This document shows, in pieces, positions 6,102 through 10,914 of a stretch of DNA of 10,914 nt. Source of the stretch: Pseudomonadota bacterium (GTDB taxonomy: Bacteria; Desulfobacterota; Desulfarculia; Desulfarculales; JAHJDS01); the NCBI GenBank assembly GCA_018812395.1, contig JAHJDS010000123.1, positions 1 to 10,914 on the forward strand. The letters are read 5' to 3'. Under the pieces are notes generated by a model, which saw only the letters and a program-made list of their open reading frames with translations, had not been told where the DNA came from and ran no database searches. The position numbers and the translations under genes are program-made. Positions within the stretch are counted from its first letter, which is position 1, and each line of letters starts with the position of its first letter.

Positions 6102-7277
6102 ATGAGAAGGATTGTGATCGCAAGCTTGGCGGTCGTGGTCGCCCTGGGGCTGACCCTGAGCCTATGGGCGCCCCAGGCCACCGTGGCCAAGAAAAAGGAT
6201 CCGATCAAGATCGGCGCCGTGCTGAACTTCACCGGGGCCATCGCCTTTATCGGCCCGATCTTCAAGCGAGGCATCGTCCAGGCGCTGGAGGAGGTGAAAT
6301 ACACCGTCGGCGGCCGCAAGATCGTGTTGATTGTCGAGGACGCGGCCTCGAGCCCGGCAAAATGCATCGAGAAGGTCAAGAAACTGGTCCTGCGGGATGG
6401 GGTCAAGATCATCATCGGGCCGCTGATGGGTGACGCCCAGCTGGCCATCGCCCCCTTTCTGAAGCGCCGGAAGGTCCTGATCACGACGCTGTATTGCGGT
6501 GACTTCGAGTTGACCAAGTACCCCAACTGGCTGATTTACCCGACCACCTTGGTCGGCCTGACCGCGCCGGTGGGCTGGTACGCCGCCGACCAGGGCTGGA
6601 AGCGTATGCTGACCATCGGCTCGGACTACGCCGGCGGCCGCGGGTTCATCAAGGGCATCAAGATCGGCTTCGAATCAAAGGGCGGCAAGGTGATTCAGCA
6701 GATGTGGACCCCGGTCGGCACCAAGGATTACGGCCCGGCCCTGTCCAACGTCAAGAAGAACGCCGACTGCGCCGCCTACTTCGTGCCCAGTCCGACCGAG
6801 GTCCTTCGTTTCCTGCCTCAATACCGGCAGTTCGTCGGCAAGTTGCCCCTGTTGGCGACGACGGCGGCGGCCGACATGCCCGAGGCGATCATGAAGCAGC
6901 TCAAGAAAAACGTGCTGGGCCTGGTCGGTCAGGCGCTGTACATCAACACCCGCCAGGACCCGGTCAACATGGCCTTTGTCAAGGCCATGAAGAAGCGGTG
7001 GGGCAAGGTGCCCGGCGGCCTCGAGAACAACTCCTACTGCATCACCAAGGCCATCCTGGCCGGCCTCAAGGCCACCGGCGGAGACGAGTCCTTTGACAAG
7101 CTCAAGCCGGCCATCTTGAAGATCAAGCTCCAGACACCCCAGGGGCCACTGTCCTGGTCCAAGAGGGGTGTCGCCATCACCGACTGTTACATCGCCCGGG
7201 CGACCTTCAAGGACGGCCGCTGGTTCTGGGATCCGATCAAGATCTACAAAGCGGTCATGGACCCCAGGGACAAGTAG
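6102..7277 (+). CDS. ABC transporter periplasmic substrate-binding protein (LivJ/LivK family)
   Basis: The 391-aa product starts with a Sec signal peptide: MRR, a hydrophobic stretch (about residues 4-22) and likely cleavage after TVA near residue 29. No lipobox cysteine is seen, so it should be free in the periplasm. The mature part has the type I periplasmic-binding fold of the branched-chain amino acid/amide group (Peripla_BP_6): DPIKIGAVLNFTGA at 33-46, IIIGPLMGDAQLAIAP at 103-118 and a hinge/second lobe from about 150. The usual Ser of the G-P-x-x-S ligand loop is Gly110 here, so the ligand may not be leucine, isoleucine or valine. The mature protein looks lysine-rich and basic. ATG 6102 follows GGGAGGG (6090-6096), 5 nt away, chosen over an in-frame TTG at 6084. 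The four genes after it complete the importer. Confidence 0.93.
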   Translation: MRRIVIASLAVVVALGLTLSLWAPQATVAKKKDPIKIGAVLNFTGAIAFIGPIFKRGIVQALEEVKYTVGGRKIVLIVEDAASSPAKCIEKVKKLVLRDGVKIIIGPLMGDAQLAIAPFLKRRKVLITTLYCGDFELTKYPNWLIYPTTLVGLTAPVGWYAADQGWKRMLTIGSDYAGGRGFIKGIKIGFESKGGKVIQQMWTPVGTKDYGPALSNVKKNADCAAYFVPSPTEVLRFLPQYRQFVGKLPLLATTAAADMPEAIMKQLKKNVLGLVGQALYINTRQDPVNMAFVKAMKKRWGKVPGGLENNSYCITKAILAGLKATGGDESFDKLKPAILKIKLQTPQGPLSWSKRGVAITDCYIARATFKDGRWFWDPIKIYKAVMDPRDK

Positions 7278-7288
7278 TCACCCCAAAC

Positions 7289-7319
7289 ATCGGGGGCGGG
7301 ACGAGTGCCCGCCCCCGAT
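7289..7319 (+). other. Perfect 12-bp intercistronic hairpin between binding protein and permease
   Basis: ATCGGGGGCGGG (7289-7300) pairs perfectly with CCCGCCCCCGAT (7308-7319) around a 7-nt loop, starting 11 bases after the binding-protein stop codon. No T-run follows, so full termination is unlikely. In other transport operons such hairpins protect the upstream mRNA and give more binding protein than permease; that role is inferred here. Confidence 0.75.
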
Positions 7320-7372
7320 CCAGTCGCATCGAAGCCGACACCCGGTCCGACCGACAAGAAGGCTGAAGTCAT

Positions 7373-8233
7373 ATGTCGTGGTTCCTCGTCAACCTGCTCA
7401 ACGGCTTGTCCTACGGCATGGTTTTGTTTCTGATCGCCGCCGGGATGTCCATCGTCATGGGCGCGATGGGCATCACCAATCTGGCCCACGGCGTGTTGTA
7501 CATGGTCGGGGCCTACGCCGGCTGGACGGTGGCGGTTCATCTGGGGGGCGGCTTCTGGCTGGGGGTGCTGGCCGGCGGGCTGGCCGCCGGACTGGTCGGC
7601 CTGGTCATCGAACGCGGTTTCCTGCGCTTTTTGTACAAGCAGGCCAACGAGCAGGTGCTGCTCACCTTCGGCTTCGTGTACATCATCTCGAATTTGTGTC
7701 TCTGGATCTGGGGCGGCTGGCCGCGGATGTCGTTTACGGCCGATTTACTGAGAGGCACCTTCAACCTGTTCGATCGGACGTACCCCACGGCCCGCCTGGC
7801 AATGATCATCATCGGGGTGGTGGTGGCCGCGGTCCTGTGGTGGGTTCAGGAAAAGACCCGGGTCGGCGCCATGGTCCGGGCCGGGATGGACGACAAGGAA
7901 ATGTCTATGGCCCTGGGCATAAATCTGGAACGGGTCTTTGCCATCATGTTTTTCGGGGCCTCCTTCGTGGCCGGCATGGCCGGGGTGTTCGGGGCCCAGA
8001 TGCTGGGGGTCCATCCGACCATGGGCCTCGAGATCCTGCTGCTGGCCCTGATCGTGATCATCGTCGGCGGGGTCGGCTCGGTGACCGGAGCCTTGCTGGG
8101 CGGCGTACTGATCGGCCTCATCGACGCCTTCGGCCGGGCGCTGGTCCCGGAACTGGCCATGTTCACCATGTATCTGGCCATGGTGATCGTGTTGACCATC
8201 AGGCCTCAAGGGCTGCTGGGGAGAAAGAACTGA
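7373..8233 (+). CDS. livH: Branched-chain amino acid/amide-type ABC permease LivH
   Basis: First transmembrane subunit of the importer, an inner-membrane protein of 286 aa with about eight hydrophobic segments. Typical LivH features are the N-terminal NLLNGLSYGMVLFLIAAG, ITNLAHGVLYMVGAYAG (34-50), EQVLLTFGFVYIIS (93-106) and the cytoplasmic coupling loop VRAGMDDKEMSMALGIN (168-184), which contacts the ATPase. The C-terminal block IVGGVGSVTGALLGG (230-244) and the ending RPQGLLGRK are also characteristic. ATG 7373 has AAGAAGG (7356-7362) ten bases upstream. It follows the binding protein after a 95-bp gap containing the hairpin and is separated by only three bases from livM. Length and motifs are normal; transported substrate cannot be read from the permease. 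Confidence 0.95.
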   Translation: MSWFLVNLLNGLSYGMVLFLIAAGMSIVMGAMGITNLAHGVLYMVGAYAGWTVAVHLGGGFWLGVLAGGLAAGLVGLVIERGFLRFLYKQANEQVLLTFGFVYIISNLCLWIWGGWPRMSFTADLLRGTFNLFDRTYPTARLAMIIIGVVVAAVLWWVQEKTRVGAMVRAGMDDKEMSMALGINLERVFAIMFFGASFVAGMAGVFGAQMLGVHPTMGLEILLLALIVIIVGGVGSVTGALLGGVLIGLIDAFGRALVPELAMFTMYLAMVIVLTIRPQGLLGRKN

Positions 8234-8236
8234 TCA

Positions 8237-9256
8237 ATGAAAGCGACGCTCGCCATCTCGCTGAAGACGCCACCTCTACAACGGCCCCTGGCTCGCGGCC
8301 GCTGGATCTCCTTCCTGGTCCTGGCCGCCGGGCTGACCGCTCTCCCGCTGGTGCTGTCCTCCTACCATCAGAGCCTGATGACCAGGTTTCTGGTCTTCGC
8401 CCTGTTCGCCATGAGCTTCAACCTGGCCTTCGGCTACACCGGTCTTCTGTCTTTGGGCCACGGCGCATTCTTCGGGGCCGGGGCCTACTGCGTCGCCCTG
8501 CTTAAGCTCCACGCCGACGTGGATCTGTTGTGGCTGGGGGTGCCGGTCGGGGTCGCCGCGGCCACCCTCGTGGCCGCCCTGTTCGGCCTGATCGCCCTCC
8601 GGGCCTCGGGGATCTATTTCCTGCTGGTCACGTTCGCCCTGGGGCAGATGTGTTTCAGTGTGGCCTGGAACTTCAAGTGGTTCAATTCGACCGGCATGAG
8701 GGGCATCACCGGTCTGGACCTGCCCACCCTGGGGCTGGGTGGAGTCGAGTTGACCACGTCGGCTTACTACTTCCTTGTCCTGGGTGTGTTCCTGGCCAGT
8801 CTTGTGGTCTTGTACCTCCTGGTCAGGTCACCCTTCGGGCTATCGCTGGTGGGCATCCGCGAGGATAAGGCCCGGATGGAGGCCATCGGCTACAACACCT
8901 GGCTGCACAAGTACGTCGCCTTCGTGGTCTCGGGCGCCTTCTGCGGCCTGGCCGGGACGTTGTTCGCCTACTACAACAACATGGTGTCGCCCTCCCACCT
9001 GGGGATTGACACGTCCTTTCTGCCCATGGTCATGGCCATCATCGGCGGACAGGGGACGCTGCTGGGACCCGCGGTCGGGGCGGCGGTGGTCATCTTCGTC
9101 GAACACTTCGTGAGCATGGTGATCCCCATTCGGTGGCCGTTGGTGCTCGGCGGCCTGTTCGTGGTGTCGATCATGCTCGCCCGGCAAGGCATCTGGGTCT
9201 ACCTGAACATGCTCTTCAGCCGGATGATAGGTCGTTATGGAAGCGCTCAGGGTTGA
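8237..9256 (+). CDS. livM: Branched-chain amino acid/amide-type ABC permease LivM
   Basis: Second transmembrane subunit, 339 aa, forming a heterodimer with LivH in the inner membrane. After a charged N-terminal tail of about 22 residues the hydrophobic segments begin. Conserved family blocks are NLAFGYTGLLSLGHGAFFG (62-80), ALRASGIYFLLVTFALGQM (120-138), the coupling loop GIREDKARMEAIGYN (206-220) and MAIIGGQGTLLGPAVGA (266-282). The length agrees with LivM proteins lacking a fused ATPase domain. ATG 8237 is three bases after the livH stop; the nearest ribosome binding site (GGGGAG, 8218-8223) is rather far (13 nt), so translation probably depends on coupling to livH. The 3' end overlaps livG by 20 bases. 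Confidence 0.95.
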   Translation: MKATLAISLKTPPLQRPLARGRWISFLVLAAGLTALPLVLSSYHQSLMTRFLVFALFAMSFNLAFGYTGLLSLGHGAFFGAGAYCVALLKLHADVDLLWLGVPVGVAAATLVAALFGLIALRASGIYFLLVTFALGQMCFSVAWNFKWFNSTGMRGITGLDLPTLGLGGVELTTSAYYFLVLGVFLASLVVLYLLVRSPFGLSLVGIREDKARMEAIGYNTWLHKYVAFVVSGAFCGLAGTLFAYYNNMVSPSHLGIDTSFLPMVMAIIGGQGTLLGPAVGAAVVIFVEHFVSMVIPIRWPLVLGGLFVVSIMLARQGIWVYLNMLFSRMIGRYGSAQG

Positions 9257-9980
9257 CGGACTGGTCAAGAATTTCGGAGGGGTCCAGGCGGTCTGGGACG
9301 TCTCGTTCGGCGTGAAGGCCGGTGAGCATCTGGTGATGATCGGCCCCAACGGCGCGGGTAAGACGACCCTGCTCAATCTGATCAACGGGCAGTTGACCCC
9401 GTCGGCGGGTCGGATCGAGTTCTTCGGACGTGATGTAACGTCGATGACCACCCACCGGCGATCCCATCTGGGGATGGCCCGAGCCTTTCAGATCCTGAGC
9501 CTCTTGTCCAACCTGACGGTCATGGAGAACGTCCTGATCACCCTTCACGGCACGCGGCCCTCCCGGTACCGGATGTTCCGCCGGGTCGAGGGATTCGCCG
9601 ACGTTTACGACCTGGCCTGTCAGGCCATCGAGTCCCTGGATTTGTGGGAGCGGCGGGACGAGTTGGTCAAGAACATCTCTTACGGCGAACAGCGACGCCT
9701 GGAGATCAGCCTCGGCCTGGCCTTGCAACCCAAAATGCTGCTCTTGGACGAGCCCAGCGCCGGATTGACCAAGGACGAGAGCCAGGTGGTGGTCGACATC
9801 ATCAAGGGCCTGGGCAACGAGCAGACGCTGTTGATCGTCGACCACGACATGGAGCTGGTCTTCGAGGTGGCCTCTCGAATCATCGTTCTCCACCAGGGAG
9901 CGATCATCGCCGACGGCCTCCCCGAGGAGATACAGCAAAACAGTCGAGTCAGGGAAGTGTACATGGGCCTCGAGGAATAA
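9237..9980 (+). CDS. livG: ABC transporter ATP-binding protein LivG
   Basis: One of two cytoplasmic ATPases that drive the importer, 247 aa. It has Walker A GPNGAGKT (36-43), Q-loop glutamine Q85 (ARAFQ), the LivG-type signature SYGEQRRLEI (148-157) in place of LSGGQ, Walker B MLLLDEP (167-173) with E172, and switch histidine H203 (VDHDM). The C-terminus, with EVYMG near the end, is typical of the branched-chain amino acid transport ATPases. ATG 9237 lies within the end of livM (20-bp overlap) and has only a weak AGG upstream, so translational coupling is likely. It should pair with LivF in the nucleotide-binding heterodimer. Confidence 0.96.
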   Translation: MEALRVDGLVKNFGGVQAVWDVSFGVKAGEHLVMIGPNGAGKTTLLNLINGQLTPSAGRIEFFGRDVTSMTTHRRSHLGMARAFQILSLLSNLTVMENVLITLHGTRPSRYRMFRRVEGFADVYDLACQAIESLDLWERRDELVKNISYGEQRRLEISLGLALQPKMLLLDEPSAGLTKDESQVVVDIIKGLGNEQTLLIVDHDMELVFEVASRIIVLHQGAIIADGLPEEIQQNSRVREVYMGLEE

Positions 9981-9984
9981 AACC

Positions 9985-10689
9985 GTGATGCTGAAGCTGT
10001 CCGAAGTGCACACCTACTACGGCGACACCTACGTGCTCAGGGGCCTGTCTCTGGAGGTGCCCGCGGGCTCGGTCGTGGCCTTGCTGGGGCGCAACGGCAT
10101 GGGCAAGACGACCACCATCCGGTCCATTGTCGGTCTGGCCCCTCCCCGCAGCGGTTCGATTTCGCTCAACGGCCGGGAACTCACCCGCCTAAAAAGCCAT
10201 CAAATTGCCAAGGCCGGGATCGGCCTTGTCCCTCAAGGTCGTCACATCTTCCCGTCCCTTTCGGTCATGGAGAACCTGAGCGTGGCTGCCAGGACCGGTG
10301 GCCGGGAACGGGCCTGGAGCCTGGACGGGGTTTACGAGCAGTTCCCCATTCTCCGAGAGCGGGCCGGCCTGAAGGGCAACTTATTGAGCGGTGGAGAGCA
10401 GCAGATGCTGGCCATCGCCCGGGCCCTGATGACCAATCCGGTTCTGATGCTGATGGACGAGCCTTCGGAGGGACTAGCACCGTTGATCGTCCGCCAGATC
10501 GGCGACATCATCCTGCAGCTCAAGGAGACCGGTATATCGCTGTTGGTGGTCGAACAGAACTATCCCCTCGCCCAAAGGGTGGCGGACTACGTCTATGTCA
10601 TCGCCAAGGGACAGATCGTCCATCATTGTTCCATGGCGGAGCTAGACGAAAACGAAGAGATCAAGGTCAAATACCTGTGCGCCACGTAG
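9985..10689 (+). CDS. livF: ABC transporter ATP-binding protein LivF
   Basis: Second ATPase of the importer, 234 aa. It has Walker A GRNGMGKT (35-42), Q84 in LVPQGRHIFP, signature LSGGEQQ (134-140), Walker B LMLMDEP (154-160) and the LivF-type VVEQN, where the switch histidine of other ABC ATPases is replaced by Q191, as is normal for this subfamily. It begins five bases after livG. GTG 9985 and ATG 9988 are adjacent possible starts: GAGGA (9972-9976) is 8 nt from the GTG and 11 nt from the ATG. Many LivF proteins start with a single Met followed by Leu, so the ATG (one residue shorter) is equally possible. It is the last gene of the row; no partner follows in the window. Confidence 0.96.
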   Translation: MMLKLSEVHTYYGDTYVLRGLSLEVPAGSVVALLGRNGMGKTTTIRSIVGLAPPRSGSISLNGRELTRLKSHQIAKAGIGLVPQGRHIFPSLSVMENLSVAARTGGRERAWSLDGVYEQFPILRERAGLKGNLLSGGEQQMLAIARALMTNPVLMLMDEPSEGLAPLIVRQIGDIILQLKETGISLLVVEQNYPLAQRVADYVYVIAKGQIVHHCSMAELDENEEIKVKYLCAT

Positions 10690-10914
10690 AGGCCAGGGCG
10701 ATGGTTTTCGCGACCCGAAAACAACCTAAGTCCGACATACCGACACTAATGGCGCCCGAGGCGAGATCAAAGATATCTCTCATCTCCATTGATAGGCCGG
10801 GACACCTGCGGAGTTCATATGTTTGCCAATAGTCAGCTGATTTGAAAAAATTTGGGATGTTTCTTAAGCTAGAGTTCGGGTCCCCGCTATCCTGGCCCCC
10901 CGAGCTTGCCGGCC
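10690..10914. other. Non-coding tail downstream of the operon
   Basis: I find no convincing gene here on either strand. Stops are frequent and base composition shifts toward A+T compared with the coding part, most clearly at 10727-10875. A TTGAAA (10842-10847) occurs but has no good -10 box at normal spacing, so no promoter is called. The next gene probably begins beyond the window. Confidence 0.55.
10704..10722 (+). terminator. Weak hairpin downstream of livF, possible transcription end
   Basis: GTTTTCG (10704-10710) pairs with CGAAAAC (10716-10722) around a CGACC loop, 14 bases past the livF stop. The stem is A/T-rich and no T-run follows, so intrinsic termination is doubtful. Its place after the last gene is the main support. 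Confidence 0.25.

Noticed and set aside
7168..8505. 445-codon forward open frame across livH
   Set aside because: Wrong-frame translation of the binding-protein end, livH and livM start; it has no membrane segments or recognisable domain, whereas the livH frame does.
10755..10790. Short inverted repeat GAGAT/ATCTC in the tail
   Set aside because: The stem is only 5 bp with no T-run; expected by chance in A+T-richer sequence.
10626..10832. Small open frame overlapping the livF end
   Set aside because: Most of it is the alternative frame of livF or the tail; no ribosome binding site and no recognisable protein.
10842..10875. Possible sigma-70 promoter (TTGAAA with TTAAGC or TAGAGT)
   Set aside because: TTAAGC at 16-nt spacing matches the -10 consensus poorly, and TAGAGT lies 22 nt away.

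Overview
This 10.9 kb, G+C-rich window carries eleven genes, all on the + strand and mostly separated by short gaps or overlaps. I see no mobile element, tRNA, rRNA or CRISPR array. The high G+C content, the two proteins related to anaerobe-associated ATC-hydrolase-like families, the WrbA-like flavoprotein and the complete Liv-type ABC transporter would fit a high-G+C Desulfobacterota (former Deltaproteobacteria) or another anaerobic bacterium. That placement is inference; no strict phylogenetic marker is present.

The first half (2-5987) is enzymatic. In order it encodes an N-acyl-D-amino-acid deacylase-type amidohydrolase, a 276-aa protein resembling L-2-amino-thiazoline-4-carboxylate (ATC) hydrolase, an alanine racemase, a small WrbA/flavodoxin-like FMN protein, an alanine dehydrogenase, and a second, shorter (200-aa) ATC-hydrolase-like protein. 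The second half (6102-10689) is a full five-gene branched-chain/amide-type ABC importer: periplasmic binding protein, LivH and LivM permeases, LivG and LivF ATPases. The last 225 bases hold no convincing gene and are visibly more A+T-rich, which suggests the end of the transcription unit.

Read together, the genes suggest an uptake-and-catabolism module. The importer would bring in an amino-acid-like or N-substituted compound. The amidohydrolase (and perhaps the ATC-hydrolase-like proteins) would release a D- or ring-derived amino acid, the racemase would convert D-alanine to L-alanine, and alanine dehydrogenase would deaminate it to pyruvate, ammonia and NADH. The deacylase-racemase-dehydrogenase logic follows from known enzyme families; the actual substrate and the roles of the two ATC-hydrolase-like proteins and the flavoprotein are unknown. 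Those two proteins are recognisable paralogues of each other, which is the most distinctive feature of the locus. Three intergenic gaps contain G+C-rich hairpins without T-tracts, possibly mRNA processing or stability elements that tune expression within one transcript.
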